Below, piece after piece: positions 45,470-58,119 of a stretch of DNA of 64,000 bases. The stretch spans positions 16,873-80,872 of the forward strand of contig NZ_ATXH01000010.1 in NCBI RefSeq assembly GCF_000421585.1, given 5' to 3'. This stretch comes from Thermodesulfatator atlanticus DSM 21156. Lineage in GTDB: Bacteria; Desulfobacterota; Thermodesulfobacteria; Thermodesulfobacteriales; Thermodesulfatatoraceae. A program made the position numbers and the translations under genes. The notes beneath the pieces were generated by a model that saw only the letters and a program-made list of their open reading frames with translations, had not been told where the DNA came from and did not search any database. How positions within the stretch are numbered: position 1 is the stretch's first letter; each line of letters begins with the position of its first letter.

Positions 45470-46678
45470 ATGCCCGTATTTGAGTGGGTTGGTCGCAATC
45501 CTTCCGGAGAAACCGTAAAAGGGACCCTTGAGGCCCCTGACGAGCGCATCGTTAAAATAAAACTGAGGCGCCAAAAAATCACCCCTATCAAGGTAAAAGC
45601 TAAAGGGACAGGACTTTTAGCACGCCTGAGCACCCCAAAGAAGGTAAAGCAAAGGGAAGTAGTAGTTTTTACCAGGCAACTTGCAGCCATGTTAGAGGCA
45701 GGGCTGCCTTTGGTGCAGGCCCTTGATTCTTTGGCTAACCAGCAAAAAAATGCCTATTTCAAAGAAGTCATTTTCAAAATAAAACAAGCCGTAGAAGAAG
45801 GAACACCCTTTGCCGAGGCCCTTAACCGCTATCCCAAAATTTTCGACAAGTTTTATTACCACATGGTGGATGCTGGCGAGGCCAGCGGAAACCTGGATCA
45901 CGCTCTAAAACGTCTGGCAACTTACATGGAAAAGGCTATGGCCCTTAAAGCCAAAGTCAAAAAGGCCATGATTTATCCGGCCATTGTGCTCTTCGTCACT
46001 ACCGTGGTTCTAAGTATTATCATGATTTTCGTGGTACCCACTTTTCAGAAAATGTTTGGCGAAATGGGGCAAGCGCTCCCCTTACCTACCCAGATTGTCA
46101 TTGAAGCCAGCCACTTAACTAAACAGTATTTTCCTTTTTTTATTGGTGGGCTTATCATCGGTAGTTTTTTGCTCAAAAGATACTACCAAACCGAAAAAGG
46201 GCGGTTACATCTTGATGCGCTTTTTCTAAAGATGCCCCTTTTCGGAGAACTCCTACGCAAAGTTGCAGTGGCAAGGTTCTCACGCACCCTTAGCACCCTT
46301 ATCTCAAGCGGAGTATCCATTATCGACGCCTTGACCATTGCCGCCAAAACCGCAGGAAACGTCGTAGTAGAACGAGCGATTAACAAAGTCCGCCAGGGAG
46401 TACAGGAAGGAAACCCCATTGCCGACCCTTTGGCTAAAAGTGGGATCTTCCCCTACATGGTCATCCAGATGGTCTCAGTGGGAGAATCAAGCGGAACCCT
46501 TGAAACCATGCTTGACAAAGTGGCCGACTTCTTTGAAGAAGAAGTGGATAACACCGTTGACGCCCTGGCCCAGATGATAGAACCCGTGATGATCGTATTT
46601 TTAGGCGGGGTCATCGGTGGTATCATTGTTTCCCTTTATCTCCCCATCTTCAAACTCGGTTCCGTGGTGGCTGGCTAG
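45470..46678 (+). CDS. pilC: type IV pilus inner-membrane protein PilC (GspF family)
   Basis: The 402-residue protein has two copies of the GspF domain: FTRQLAAMLEAGLPLVQALDSL near residue 65 and FSRTLSTLISSGVSIIDALTIA near residue 268, with three membrane segments (about 165-190, 215-235 and 370-395). It organises the pilus platform. No pilB, pilT or pilD is next to it; the pilin gene is 34 kb away. Its ribosome site lies in a long hairpin. Its 3' end overlaps the convergent DUF434 gene by 78 bases. Confidence 0.92.
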   Translation: MPVFEWVGRNPSGETVKGTLEAPDERIVKIKLRRQKITPIKVKAKGTGLLARLSTPKKVKQREVVVFTRQLAAMLEAGLPLVQALDSLANQQKNAYFKEVIFKIKQAVEEGTPFAEALNRYPKIFDKFYYHMVDAGEASGNLDHALKRLATYMEKAMALKAKVKKAMIYPAIVLFVTTVVLSIIMIFVVPTFQKMFGEMGQALPLPTQIVIEASHLTKQYFPFFIGGLIIGSFLLKRYYQTEKGRLHLDALFLKMPLFGELLRKVAVARFSRTLSTLISSGVSIIDALTIAAKTAGNVVVERAINKVRQGVQEGNPIADPLAKSGIFPYMVIQMVSVGESSGTLETMLDKVADFFEEEVDNTVDALAQMIEPVMIVFLGGVIGGIIVSLYLPIFKLGSVVAG

Positions 46679-47338
46679 GGAAGAAAAAGAAAAACCGCAA
46701 GACTTAAGGGCATGGGCGGCGAGGTCAAAAGCAGCCCCTGCCCTATCAAGCACCACCGTATCACTTGAAGCCACAGGGCAAAGCCCCTCTAAGGCTCTGT
46801 CAGAGGAAGGAACAAGCTCAACTCTGCCCTTAAGTCCCGCCTCAGCTAAAAGTTCACGTAACGTACTTGCAAGTTCTCCGCTTTTAGAAACAGGCTTATC
46901 AAGAAAAATAACAACTTCTTTTGTGGGGAGGTTTTTAAGGGCACTTATCATGATTTCAAGGCCGGTATCTTCTGGCTCAGTAAGAGAAAATTTACGTGCC
47001 ACACATCCGGCATCACGCAAGAAACCATCATCCGCCAGAAAAACCGGATCTCCCTTAAGCGCTGAACGTATCGTGGTTAAACAGTTAAAGCCATCTACAT
47101 AAAGGATTTTGCCGCGCAAAAGGTGAGGCTTAAGTCTTTTTTCCCTGCGCGTTTTGGCTTCTTTTTCTGAAAAGATAGCCCTTTTTAAAATCTCGCGTTC
47201 TAAAGAGCTTAACTGCCAGCGATTAGAAAGAAAATTTATAGCAGGCTCTTTATGATAGCCGCGGGCAAGCAGGTATCTCAAATCTTTGGCTACTTCTCGT
47301 AGTAAATCAAACCGCAGTTTAAAGCCCTGCCCTGGCAA
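46601..47338 (-). CDS. DUF434 domain protein
   Basis: A 245-residue protein. The N-terminus ([33 protein letters not shown], given here as known family pattern in two parts: [15 protein letters not shown] and [11 protein letters not shown]) matches DUF434, and [31 protein letters not shown] and [21 protein letters not shown] follow as the usual C-terminal part. The function is not known; such Asp-rich strands resemble nuclease-like folds. The start is unsure (a TTG at 47338 inside dnaJ). It overlaps dnaJ by 20 bases and the opposite pilC end by 78 bases. Confidence 0.7.
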   Translation of the reverse strand: MPGQGFKLRFDLLREVAKDLRYLLARGYHKEPAINFLSNRWQLSSLEREILKRAIFSEKEAKTRREKRLKPHLLRGKILYVDGFNCLTTIRSALKGDPVFLADDGFLRDAGCVARKFSLTEPEDTGLEIMISALKNLPTKEVVIFLDKPVSKSGELASTLRELLAEAGLKGRVELVPSSDRALEGLCPVASSDTVVLDRAGAAFDLAAHALKSCGFSFSSLASHHGTEFEDGEIKGNNDTTDDPA

Positions 47339-48296
47339 GTTTTTTGAGCAAATCTTCCTGTTCCTTGGTAAGTTTTTTAGGTACTTTTATCTGAACGTTT
47401 ACGTATTGATCGCCCTTAAGCCCGCTTTTTTTGGGGAGACCAAGCCCCTTCAAACGAAGCTTGGCTCCGCTTTTGGTCCCCGGAGGGACTTTTACACGCA
47501 CTTTTTTACCATAAAGGGTGGGTACTTCTATCGTGGTTCCAAAGACAGCCTCTGTAAAAGATATCTCGTGATCGCAAAAAATATCCGCACCTTTTCTTTC
47601 AAAAACAGGATGTTCTTCAATTTTTACTTTTAGATAAAGATCGCCCCGTTTACCAGTGGCACCATAGGCACCCTGAGCAGGAATGCGAAGCTTTTGGCCG
47701 TCTTCGATGCCAGGTGGAATTTTTACTTTGATACGTTCGGCCTTCCCCGTGGGCGCGATAGATATCACTTTTTCTGCTCCCTTTGCTACTTCTTCTAAAG
47801 TTACCGGAAGCTCAAGGACAACATTGCCACTGGTATCAAAATCACGGTAAGAGGTTCTCGCGCGTGTTTGAGTTCTCTCCTGCCAATCTGCCTCAGGAGA
47901 AGTGCCAAAGACCTGACTGAAAAGATCAGCTAAATCAAAATGAAAAGCACCACTTCTTCTTGAGTGGCCTGTTCCAAAGCCGAAAATTTTGCCAAACTCA
48001 AAGCCAATACCCAAATCCCTGAAAATAGACTCAAAATCAAAATCACGAAAAATATCTTCCTGGGAATAACGCCTGTGAAATTCCGTAGAACCAAAGCTAT
48101 CGTATTGGCGCCTTTTTTCTGGATCTGAAAGGACTGCGTAGGCCTCGTTTATCTCTTTAAAGCGCTCTTCTGCTTCTTTGTTTCCTTTGTTACGGTCTGG
48201 ATGGTATTTGAGCGCAAGCCTTCGATAGGCCTTTTTTATCTCTTCCTGAGTAGCGTTACGAGGAACCCCCAAGATTTTGTAATAATCCTTAGCCAT
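47319..48296 (-). CDS. DnaJ/CbpA-type co-chaperone without zinc finger
   Basis: The start is the ATG at 48296 ([20 protein letters not shown]) behind GGGTGAG; an upstream GTG nine bases away is less likely. The 325-residue protein has a J domain with the HPD motif [16 protein letters not shown], a Phe-rich linker and two substrate-binding domains ([19 protein letters not shown] and [17 protein letters not shown]). It has no CxxCxGxG zinc repeats, so it is CbpA/type II. A leader RNA candidate lies upstream. Confidence 0.9.
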   Translation of the reverse strand: MAKDYYKILGVPRNATQEEIKKAYRRLALKYHPDRNKGNKEAEERFKEINEAYAVLSDPEKRRQYDSFGSTEFHRRYSQEDIFRDFDFESIFRDLGIGFEFGKIFGFGTGHSRRSGAFHFDLADLFSQVFGTSPEADWQERTQTRARTSYRDFDTSGNVVLELPVTLEEVAKGAEKVISIAPTGKAERIKVKIPPGIEDGQKLRIPAQGAYGATGKRGDLYLKVKIEEHPVFERKGADIFCDHEISFTEAVFGTTIEVPTLYGKKVRVKVPPGTKSGAKLRLKGLGLPKKSGLKGDQYVNVQIKVPKKLTKEQEDLLKKLARAGL

Positions 48297-48366
48297 AAGT
48301 CTCACCCGGTTTTTAATTCGCCATAAAAGTTAAAGCTATATGAGCGGGAGTCAAGAAAAGAAAGGC

Positions 48367-48442
48367 CCCCTGTGGGGTAAAGAGGGATGGAGGTGGGTAT
48401 CTGGTCGTCTGAGGGTGGAGATGAGGGGTAACCCCACAGGGG
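48367..48442 (-). ncRNA. structured leader or small RNA upstream of dnaJ
   Basis: A perfect 12-bp stem (48367-48378 CCCCTGTGGGGT with 48431-48442 ACCCCACAGGGG) closes a 52-base loop. A second hairpin GGGG-TAA-CCCC (48425-48435) overlaps the same bases and would exclude the long stem, as in a switch. On the minus strand the stem is followed by GGCCTTTCTTTTCTTG. A promoter candidate (48473-48500) stands upstream. No known RNA family was recognised. Confidence 0.45.
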
Positions 48443-48472
48443 AACCAACTTGTTTTCTATTTAGATTCAATA

Positions 48473-48500
48473 GCTATAACATCTCTAGCTATCTTGTCAA
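48473..48500 (-). promoter_or_regulatory. candidate sigma-70 promoter of the dnaJ leader
   Basis: On the minus strand TTGACA (48500-48495), 16 bases, then TATAGC (48478-48473). The -35 is a perfect match; the -10 has two mismatches. Transcription would start near 48466 and include the structured element. Confidence 0.5.
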
Positions 48501-48567
48501 GATTAATACGCCTTTTTGAAAAATGTTACAAGAAGCCTTTGCAAAACATTTTTTCTAGGCCCGTTCA

Positions 48568-48612
48568 GGATCCGTTCCTATTTTTCGTTCCGAAAAAAAA
48601 GGGAACGGATCC
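48568..48612. repeat. dispersed palindromic repeat, copy G
   Basis: GGATCCGTTCCTATTTTTCG on the left as in the perfect copies; the right arm has an A-run insertion (CGAAAAAAAAGGG...AACGGATCC), so the stem is imperfect. It lies in the gap between dnaJ and waaA. Confidence 0.75.
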
Positions 48613-48669
48613 CCTTAAGGAACGGAACCAACGTATTTTGCAAAGTCTCAATTTAAGTCTTCAGAAGTT

Positions 48670-49881
48670 TTATAAAAAGGTAGCTAAAATTTCAAGATAC
48701 TTTTCCGAGATTCCGGAAAATTTTTTACAAAAATTTGAAACCCGGGAAGATAAAGTATCATTCCGGGCAAGCATTTGCTGCCAGAGGGCTACCAAGGCTG
48801 GGGCATCTGAAGCACAAAACCCCACTCCTTCTTCGATCATCAAAGAGGCAAGGTCTGAGATGCTTTCTACATACGGACCAAAACTCACCGGAATACTGTG
48901 AAGCACCGGCTCAAAGATATTGTGCCCCCCCACCGGAACCAAAGTTCCACCTACAAAAGCAATATCAGCCAGGGCGTATAGAGCCAAAAGTTCTCCAAGA
49001 GTATCAACTACCATAACCTGAGCATGAGAAGGTTTGCTCCGCAGCGCAACATCAAACCCCTTTTTTTGCGCCAACAAAAGAACCTCTTGGGCCCTTTCTG
49101 TTTTGCGTGGTGCAATAACAAGGCTTCCCTGGCCAAAAAGCCTGAACGCCTCAAACAAAATTTCTTCCTCACCAGGATGGGTGGAGCCGCAAACAATTAC
49201 AGGCCTTTTTAAAAAAGGAGAAAGTTGAGAGATTATTTTTTCTATTTTGTCAGTAGGTGGCAATTCAATTTCAAATTTAAGATTACCTGGGAAAAATATT
49301 TTTTTAGTGGGTAAAAGTTTTTTAAATCTTTCAAAATCACCCAGGGTTGCTGTCCCAATGACGTCGAAATTTCCGAAGAAGAATTTTCGCAAAAAGGAAT
49401 ATTTCTTGAATTTTTCAAACGACTTTTTAGAAATTGCTGCATTAGCAAAAATAAGCGGAACACCCTTTTTCTTTAGCAAGGAAAGCACCCCCGGCCATAC
49501 GTCTGATTCTACCAGTATAAAAGCCCGGGGATTAAAGCCTTTCACGTAACGAGTAATCACCGGATACAAATCAATTGGCCCTGGCCAAATTAAATCCGCA
49601 TATTCTTCCGCCTTAAGCCTTGCCTGTTCAAGGCCCTGGGCAGTTGCCACGGTAAAAACTAAAAAATAACCGGGATAGTTTTTCTTTAAGGCCTTGAGTA
49701 AGGGAAGCGATGCTTGCACCTCCCCTACTGATAAGGTATGAATCCAGATAACCGGTTTTGGGACGCTTATTTTCGGCGGAAAGAGTCTTTTCTCTAGAAG
49801 ATGACGCTTTTTACCTGAAAGGTGCGGCAATATATAGCACGGCCAGGTAAATATTTGGGTGCCAAAATATATTTTTTGCAT
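48670..49881 (-). CDS. waaA: 3-deoxy-D-manno-octulosonic acid transferase
   Basis: The 403-residue GT30 enzyme adds Kdo to lipid A, so the organism has lipopolysaccharide. Motifs seen are WIHTLSVGEVQASLPLL, FTVATAQGLEQA, ILVESDVWPGVL, VIVCGSTHPGEEEIL, IAPRKTERAQEV and FVGGTLVPVGGHNIFEPVLHSIPVSFGP. The length matches the family. It is diverged from acsA by about 66 bases. Confidence 0.93.
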   Translation of the reverse strand: MQKIYFGTQIFTWPCYILPHLSGKKRHLLEKRLFPPKISVPKPVIWIHTLSVGEVQASLPLLKALKKNYPGYFLVFTVATAQGLEQARLKAEEYADLIWPGPIDLYPVITRYVKGFNPRAFILVESDVWPGVLSLLKKKGVPLIFANAAISKKSFEKFKKYSFLRKFFFGNFDVIGTATLGDFERFKKLLPTKKIFFPGNLKFEIELPPTDKIEKIISQLSPFLKRPVIVCGSTHPGEEEILFEAFRLFGQGSLVIAPRKTERAQEVLLLAQKKGFDVALRSKPSHAQVMVVDTLGELLALYALADIAFVGGTLVPVGGHNIFEPVLHSIPVSFGPYVESISDLASLMIEEGVGFCASDAPALVALWQQMLARNDTLSSRVSNFCKKFSGISEKYLEILATFL

Positions 49882-49947
49882 TAAAACCGCCTTTTAAAAA
49901 TTCGTAAGGATTATAGCTTAAACATAGCCGAGCATGAAGGAGGACGT

Positions 49948-51855
49948 ATGGCAAACTCCCACAACTTTGAAACCCAGATTGAACACCTCTTAAAAAGCGA
50001 AAAAAAATTCTACCCCCCGAAAGAAGTTGTAAGTAGCGCTTACATCAAGGATTATGAGTCTGTTTATGCCTATTCCATCCGTGATCCTGAAGGTTTTTGG
50101 GGGCAAATTGCACGTGAGCTCACCTGGACTGAGCCCTGGCAAAAGGTGCGCGAGCTTAAGCTCCCTTATCATCGCTGGTTTATTGGGGGAAAAACAAACA
50201 TCACTTTGAATGCCCTTGACCGCCACGCAGATTCCTGGCGCAGAAACAAAGTGGCCGTGATCTGGCTTTCAGAAGAAGGTGAAGAGCAAGTTGGCACTTA
50301 TGGTCAGTTACGCGACCGTGTAAATCAATTTGCCAACGGGTTAAAGTCCCTTGGCGTTTCCAAGGGCGATCGCGTGGTGATTTATATGCCCCTTACCATT
50401 GAAGGCATTATAGCCATGCTTGCCTGCGCCCGCATTGGTGCTATCCACTCAGTGGTTTATGCGGGGATGGGTGCAGGGGCGCTTCGTTCGCGCATTGAAG
50501 ACTGTGAGGCCAAGGTTGTCATTTGTTCAGACGTAACTTTCAGGCGCGGAAAAGTTGTCCGTCTCAAAGCCGTAGTGGACGAAGCCCTTGATGGCGTTGA
50601 TTGTGTAGAAAAAGTAGTGGTGCATCGGCGCACCAAGCCCCCTATTGAGCTTGAGGAATGGGAAGTTGATTTTTGGGAACTTTTACGTGCTCATTCCCAC
50701 CGCTTTAAACCAGAAATCATGGACGCCGAAGACCCACTCTTCATCCTCTATACCTCAGGCACCACCGGAAAGCCCAAAGGTGTAGTCCACGTGCACGGGG
50801 GCTATATGGTTGGCACTTATTACTTAACAAGGGCTTTTTTTGACATAAAAGACCAAGATGTTTATTGGTCAACCTCTGACATAGGCTGGATTGTAGGACA
50901 TTCTTTTATTGTCTATGGCCCTCTTTGTGCGGGAGCAACGGTGCTCATAAGGGAAGGAGCCCCGGACTACCCTCATCCAGGAATTGTCTGGGAAATGGTT
51001 CAAAAATACGGCGTATCAGTGATGTTTACCGCCCCCACAGCGCTTCGCATGTTCATGCGCTTTGGGGAAGAGCATATTAAAAAATTTGACCGTTCAACAT
51101 TGCGTATCCTGGCTTGTGCCGGAGAGCCCCTTAATCCCGAAGCCTGGCAATTTGCCCAGCATGTCATCCTTGAAAACAAGGGCTATTGCATTGATAATTT
51201 CTGGCAAACCGAAGTAGCGGGGCCGGTGCTTGGCACTATGCCCACCATGCCTTCAAAACCTGGCTTTGCAGGAAAGCCTCTCCCAGGAGTTGTGGCAGAT
51301 ATTGTAGATGCCGAAGGGAAATCCATCCCTGCTGGCAGGGGCGGCTATCTGGTCCTGCGTCAACCTTTGCCCTATATGATGCGTACCATCTACAATGACC
51401 CAACACGCTATGAATCCTACTGGAATGAGATTCCAGGTTGTTACAAAACAGGAGACATTGCCGTATGCGACGACGAAGGGTATTTCGCTGTTTTAGGGCG
51501 CGCTGACGACGTCTTAAACGTCGCTGGCCATCGAATAGGCACCGCAGACCTTGAATCAGCACTGGTGAGCCACCCTGCTATTGCTGAGGCTGCTGCCATC
51601 GGGCTGCCTGACGAGGTGAAAGGTGAGCGCATAAAAGTTTTCGTGGTGTTGCGGGAGGGTAAAAAAGTAACCGAAGGGCTTCGCAAAAGCATAATCCAGC
51701 ACGTGCGCAAAGAACTCGGGCCCATCGCAACTCCCTCTGAGGTCGAATTTGTAGATAAGCTCCCCAAAACTCGCAGTGGGAAAATCATGAGACGGCTCTT
51801 ACGCGCCCGTGAACTGGGGCTCCCTGAGGGAGATACATCTACCCTTGAAGATTAA
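49948..51855 (+). CDS. acsA: acetyl-CoA synthetase
   Basis: Activates acetate to acetyl-CoA with ATP, via acetyl-AMP. The 635-residue ANL-family enzyme has [61 protein letters not shown] and the C-terminal [14 protein letters not shown] with the lysine usually acetylated for control. The N-terminus [21 protein letters not shown] is typical of Acs. Its ribosome site is AAGGAGG. Confidence 0.95.
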   Translation: MANSHNFETQIEHLLKSEKKFYPPKEVVSSAYIKDYESVYAYSIRDPEGFWGQIARELTWTEPWQKVRELKLPYHRWFIGGKTNITLNALDRHADSWRRNKVAVIWLSEEGEEQVGTYGQLRDRVNQFANGLKSLGVSKGDRVVIYMPLTIEGIIAMLACARIGAIHSVVYAGMGAGALRSRIEDCEAKVVICSDVTFRRGKVVRLKAVVDEALDGVDCVEKVVVHRRTKPPIELEEWEVDFWELLRAHSHRFKPEIMDAEDPLFILYTSGTTGKPKGVVHVHGGYMVGTYYLTRAFFDIKDQDVYWSTSDIGWIVGHSFIVYGPLCAGATVLIREGAPDYPHPGIVWEMVQKYGVSVMFTAPTALRMFMRFGEEHIKKFDRSTLRILACAGEPLNPEAWQFAQHVILENKGYCIDNFWQTEVAGPVLGTMPTMPSKPGFAGKPLPGVVADIVDAEGKSIPAGRGGYLVLRQPLPYMMRTIYNDPTRYESYWNEIPGCYKTGDIAVCDDEGYFAVLGRADDVLNVAGHRIGTADLESALVSHPAIAEAAAIGLPDEVKGERIKVFVVLREGKKVTEGLRKSIIQHVRKELGPIATPSEVEFVDKLPKTRSGKIMRRLLRARELGLPEGDTSTLED

Positions 51856-51913
51856 GGCTTGTTTTTAACGAAAATTTAAGCTATGGCCATTTAAAAGACG
51901 AAAAGGAGGGGCT

Positions 51914-53221
51914 ATGGATTGGCATAAAAAAGACTATTTACCAAGGGAAGAAATCGAAGCAATCCAGCTTAAAAGACTCAAGGAAACCGTTGAAAGGGTG
52001 TATCATTTGGTTCCTTTTTACCGGAAAAAGTTCGACGAAATCGGCCTAAAACCCAAACACATAAAGAGCCTTGCCGACTTAAAGCATCTTCCCTTCACAG
52101 TTAAACAGGATCTTCGCGACCATTACCCATTTGGACTTTTCGCAGTTCCACTTGATCAGATAATCCGCATCCATTCTTCCTCCGGAACCACGGGCAAACC
52201 AACGGTTGTTGGTTACACCGAACACGACTTGCATGTGTGGACGGAGGTCATGTATCGAACCTACAAAATGGCAGATGTTGGCCCAGGAGACGTAGTCCAC
52301 AACGCTTACGGTTACGGGCTTTTCACCGGTGGGCTCGGGTTCCATTACGGTGCCGAAGCAGTGGGTGCAGCGGTAGTTCCTTCAAGCGTTGGCTTTACCA
52401 AGCGGCAACTCATGCTCATGAAAGACTTCGGGGCCACGATTCTTTGTTGCACCCCCTCTTATGCGCTTCATCTAGCTGAAGTAGCCCAGGAAGAAGGCTT
52501 TAACCCCCAGAAAGATTTCCTTTTGCGCGCAGGTTTTTTTGGGGCTGAGCCCGCATCTGAAGGGCTCCGCCAAGCAGTGGCAGATGCCTGGGGGATTAAA
52601 TACTTTGAATGTTATGGGCTTTCCGAAATCATAGGCCCAGGGGTGGCAGCAAGCTGTGCGGAAGGAGCCCTTCACATCTTTGAAGACCACTTTATCCCGG
52701 AAATCATTGACCCTGAAACAGGAGAAGTGCTTCCTGAGGGCGAAGAAGGTGAGCTTGTTTTCACCACAATCACCAAGCAAGGGCTCCCCATTATTCGCTA
52801 CCGTACCAAAGACATCGCCACCCTTTATAAGGCCCCGTGCAAATGTGGACGCACGGCTATCCGCATGGGACGCATCTTGGGCCGCACCGACGATATGCTT
52901 ATTGTCTCAGGGGTAAACGTGTTTCCGTCTCAGGTAGAACACGTGCTCACCCAGGTAGAGGGCCTTACCCCGAACTATGTAATTGTGGTTGACAAACGCG
53001 GCGTTCTTGACGTACTCGAAGTGTGGGTAGAGGTTGACGAAAGGGTATTTACTGGAGATATCGGCTCTCTTGAAAATCTAAAGCGCAAGCTGGAAGAAGA
53101 ACTGGCCAACGCCCTTTTCTTGCGTGCCAGAGTAAAACTGGTGGAACCCAAAACCCTTGAACGCTCCATGGGTAAGGCCAAACGTGTGGTTGACCGGCGA
53201 GAACTCAAAGACATAGCCTAA
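51914..53221 (+). CDS. paaK: phenylacetate-CoA ligase family protein
   Basis: A 435-residue ANL-family ligase. Motifs: [35 protein letters not shown] [35 protein letters not shown] and [20 protein letters not shown], as in PaaK. In anaerobes such proteins activate aryl acids, including indoleacetate and phenylacetate from amino-acid breakdown. It lies between acsA and an ACT-domain gene, both in the same direction, so acid activation appears clustered. Confidence 0.88.
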   Translation: MDWHKKDYLPREEIEAIQLKRLKETVERVYHLVPFYRKKFDEIGLKPKHIKSLADLKHLPFTVKQDLRDHYPFGLFAVPLDQIIRIHSSSGTTGKPTVVGYTEHDLHVWTEVMYRTYKMADVGPGDVVHNAYGYGLFTGGLGFHYGAEAVGAAVVPSSVGFTKRQLMLMKDFGATILCCTPSYALHLAEVAQEEGFNPQKDFLLRAGFFGAEPASEGLRQAVADAWGIKYFECYGLSEIIGPGVAASCAEGALHIFEDHFIPEIIDPETGEVLPEGEEGELVFTTITKQGLPIIRYRTKDIATLYKAPCKCGRTAIRMGRILGRTDDMLIVSGVNVFPSQVEHVLTQVEGLTPNYVIVVDKRGVLDVLEVWVEVDERVFTGDIGSLENLKRKLEEELANALFLRARVKLVEPKTLERSMGKAKRVVDRRELKDIA

Positions 53222-53233
53222 AGGAGGCCAAAA

Positions 53234-53680
53234 ATGCGCGCCAAATATGCCATCAAGCAAATTTCTATTTTTCTTGAAAACCGCAAAGGACGTTTAAAAG
53301 AAGTAACCCAGGTTCTTGCAGAGGCAAACGTAAACATCAGGGCCCTTGCCCTTGCAGAAAGTGCCGAGTTCGGCATCCTGCGTCTGGTGGTGGACAACCC
53401 TGAAAAGGCCCGCAGTGTTCTTTCTGCTGGAGGCTTCACCGTTAAAGAACAAGACGTTTTTGCCGTAGAGGTACCTGACAAACCCGGAGGTTTTTACCAG
53501 GTGGTAAAAATTCTTACCGAGGCTGACATAAACATCGACTACACTTACGCCTTTGTAGGGGGGAAAGACTCAGCCATTCTTATTTTCAAAGTGCCTGATA
53601 CCCTGTTTGAAAAGGCCCTTGAAGTGATCCACCAGGGCGGTGTCAAGCTGGTAGAACCAATCTTTTTCTACGGAAGCTAA
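53234..53680 (+). CDS. double ACT-domain protein
   Basis: A 148-residue protein with two ACT domains: YAIKQISIFLENRKGRLKEV with NVNIRALALAE, and FAVEVPDKPGGFYQVVKILTEADINI. It sits 12 bases after paaK and is a common partner of PaaK in anaerobes and archaea, presumably an amino-acid sensor that regulates the ligase. It is the last gene before a terminator. Confidence 0.85.
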   Translation: MRAKYAIKQISIFLENRKGRLKEVTQVLAEANVNIRALALAESAEFGILRLVVDNPEKARSVLSAGGFTVKEQDVFAVEVPDKPGGFYQVVKILTEADINIDYTYAFVGGKDSAILIFKVPDTLFEKALEVIHQGGVKLVEPIFFYGS

Positions 53681-53684
53681 AGAG

Positions 53685-53709
53685 AAGGCCCGGGGCATCC
53701 CGGGCCTTT
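53685..53709. terminator. bidirectional terminator between the ACT gene and ligA
   Basis: A perfect 10-bp stem AAGGCCCGGG with its complement and a GCAT loop, followed by TTC. It lies between two convergent genes; it also has AAGG on the opposite side to serve ligA, but T tracts are short. Confidence 0.75.
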
Positions 53710-53711
53710 CA

Positions 53712-56148
<2,437 letters not shown>

Positions 56149-56373
56149 TTAAATTGCTTCCAAATGGACTTCTTCTTCAGAAATAATTTTTATAGCATAT
56201 TCAATACAAGCTTTAATATCCTCTTCAGTAAGATCAGGGTAATATTCTTCAATTATTTCCTGAAAGGAAATTCCTTGATTAATTAGCTCCAGAACTTCTT
56301 GTACTGTAATTCTTGTTCCCTTTATACAAGGCTTACCGAATCTCACTTTTGGATCCACTGTTATTTTACCCAT
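56149..56373 (-). CDS. DUF433 protein (antitoxin candidate)
   Basis: The 74-residue protein has the DUF433 pattern VDPKVRFGKPCIKGTRITVQEVL and the helix-turn-helix-like LTEEDIKACIEYAI. It is a small DNA-binding antitoxin, which pairs with the DUF5615 protein directly downstream. The pair sits between ligA and mltG and is probably mobile in evolution. The start ATG has AAGGAGTAAGTT upstream. Confidence 0.82.
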   Translation of the reverse strand: MGKITVDPKVRFGKPCIKGTRITVQEVLELINQGISFQEIIEEYYPDLTEEDIKACIEYAIKIISEEEVHLEAI

Positions 56374-56376
56374 AAC

Positions 56377-57423
56377 TTACTCCTTGTTTCCCTCATTTTT
56401 AGAGTCATCCTTTGAAGACGTAGTCTTCTCAGGCAAAATGCCGCGCTGGTAAATATCAACCGCGCGTTCGTGTTCCCTTAAGGTGCGTGAAAAATAATGC
56501 GTGCCGTCCCCTTTGGACACAAAATAAAGATAATCAGTCTTAGCAGGCCATAGCACCGCTCTTATGGAATCTTTGCCAGGATTACAGATAGGGCCTGGAG
56601 GAAGACCTGGATAGACATAAGTGTTGTAAGGATTGCGAGAACGCAAATCCCGGTAACGCAAACGATAATAAAAACGCTTGGTAGCATAACGCACCGTGGG
56701 ATCAGCCTGAAGTTTCATCCCCCTTTTTAGGCGGTTCCAGAAAACACTGGCAATAATGGGCCTTTCCCTGGGAATGATAGCTTCTTTTTCCACAATAGAG
56801 GCAAGGGTTATCGCCGTCTTCACCGAAACCCCTATCTCCTGAGCGCGCTTGGCAAATTCTTTGTTCCATATTTTCCAGAAACGGATGACCATGGTAGCGG
56901 CTATAAGGCGCGGGCTCATGCCCTTGGAAAAAGCATAAGTGTCAGGAAAAAGAAAACCCTCTGCCGTAGGCCCGGGAAGATTAAACTCCTTCAAAAAAGA
57001 AGGGTCTTTCACCACTTGCAAAAAATCATCACGTTTGCAAAGTCCCGCTTTATCAAGCAGACGGGCAATTTCATAGATGTTATAGCCCTCTGGGATAGTC
57101 ACGTAATGGGTCACCACCCGCCCTTTGGCCAGAATACGCAAAATGCGCGCAGGAGGATCCCGGGGATCAAGTTCGTATTCCCCGGCCTTGAGCTGATGAA
57201 CTACTCCCAGGCGATAGGCCTCAAAGGTAAAACCAAGTTCACTACGAATAATGCCTTTTTCCTTCAGAAGTTTTGCTACTTCTTTAAAGGGGGTCCCAGG
57301 CTTAATAAAAACAATTTTTGGGGAGGCCTCACCCTCAGCTGCAGGAAGGGTAAGTTCATGATACCAGGCGAAAAGATACAGGCAAAAAAGCAAAACTGTT
57401 AGAATCGATATTATTTTTTTCAT
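56377..57423 (-). CDS. mltG: endolytic murein transglycosylase MltG
   Basis: Cuts nascent peptidoglycan glycan strands. The 348-residue protein has an N-terminal membrane segment (residues 4-20), a LysM-like region (IPEGYNIYEIARLLDKAG) and the YceG catalytic domain with ASIVEKEAIIPRERPIIASVFWNRL, which includes the catalytic Glu, then NTYVYPGLPPGPICNPGKDSI and YFVSKGDGTHYFSRTLREHE. The length is typical. Confidence 0.93.
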   Translation of the reverse strand: MKKIISILTVLLFCLYLFAWYHELTLPAAEGEASPKIVFIKPGTPFKEVAKLLKEKGIIRSELGFTFEAYRLGVVHQLKAGEYELDPRDPPARILRILAKGRVVTHYVTIPEGYNIYEIARLLDKAGLCKRDDFLQVVKDPSFLKEFNLPGPTAEGFLFPDTYAFSKGMSPRLIAATMVIRFWKIWNKEFAKRAQEIGVSVKTAITLASIVEKEAIIPRERPIIASVFWNRLKRGMKLQADPTVRYATKRFYYRLRYRDLRSRNPYNTYVYPGLPPGPICNPGKDSIRAVLWPAKTDYLYFVSKGDGTHYFSRTLREHERAVDIYQRGILPEKTTSSKDDSKNEGNKE

Positions 57424-57504
57424 AGCTCCATTTTAGTTTGATAAGTTTTTCTTGCGAAGAAGGCAAGGGATGCTAGATTTTAGCTTCACTTACGGGAGGT
57501 GAAA

Positions 57505-58119
57505 ATGATAGACCAAGAAAAACTTGCCATTTTAGAAAAAGAAGCCAAAGAAAATCCCAAGTCTATTTTTGCCTGGCACCGTCTGGCAATTGCCTACTGG
57601 CAGGCAGGAAAAACCGAAGATGCCCTGAAAGCCTTCAACTATCTCCTTGAACTTGATCCACCAAACTTTGAAGCAAGAATTAACTTCGGGACACTTCTTG
57701 CTCAGGTAGGGCAACTTGAGGAAGCCAAAAAACAATTCGAAGCAGCCCTTAAGGCCTATCCCAGCTCCCCCGAAGCCTTGGTTAATTTAGGCCTGGTAAA
57801 TTTCCATTTAGACAACCTGGAAGAAGCCCAGAAATATTATCAAAAAGCCCTTGAAGTACGGCCAGATTGGCCGCCGGTGCTCGTAAACTTGTCGACCGTT
57901 TACATAGCCCAGGAAAACTACGAAGACGCGGCTTCGTGCTGCGAAAAAGCCATCAAGAGTGACCCTAATTTTTCTATGGCCTACAATAACCTTGCCGTAA
58001 CATATTATCATCTTGGTAAAATAAAAGAAGCACGCAAAGCTCTTGAGAAAGCAAAAGAATTGGGCTATCCCGTACAAGAAAGCTTAGAAAAAATGATTAC
58101 GGAAGCGGAAAATGCTTAA
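57505..58119 (+). CDS. tetratricopeptide-repeat protein
   Basis: The start is the ATG at 57505 (MIDQEKLAILEKEA), with GGGAGG just upstream. The 204-residue protein is made of about five TPR units with the typical spacing (for example EALVNLGLVNFHLDNLEEAQKYYQKALEVRP, split as EALVNLGLVNFHLDN and LEEAQKYYQKALEVRP). It has no signal peptide. It overlaps the next gene by eight bases, forming a three-gene unit with the HEAT protein and another TPR protein. Confidence 0.85.
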   Translation: MIDQEKLAILEKEAKENPKSIFAWHRLAIAYWQAGKTEDALKAFNYLLELDPPNFEARINFGTLLAQVGQLEEAKKQFEAALKAYPSSPEALVNLGLVNFHLDNLEEAQKYYQKALEVRPDWPPVLVNLSTVYIAQENYEDAASCCEKAIKSDPNFSMAYNNLAVTYYHLGKIKEARKALEKAKELGYPVQESLEKMITEAENA

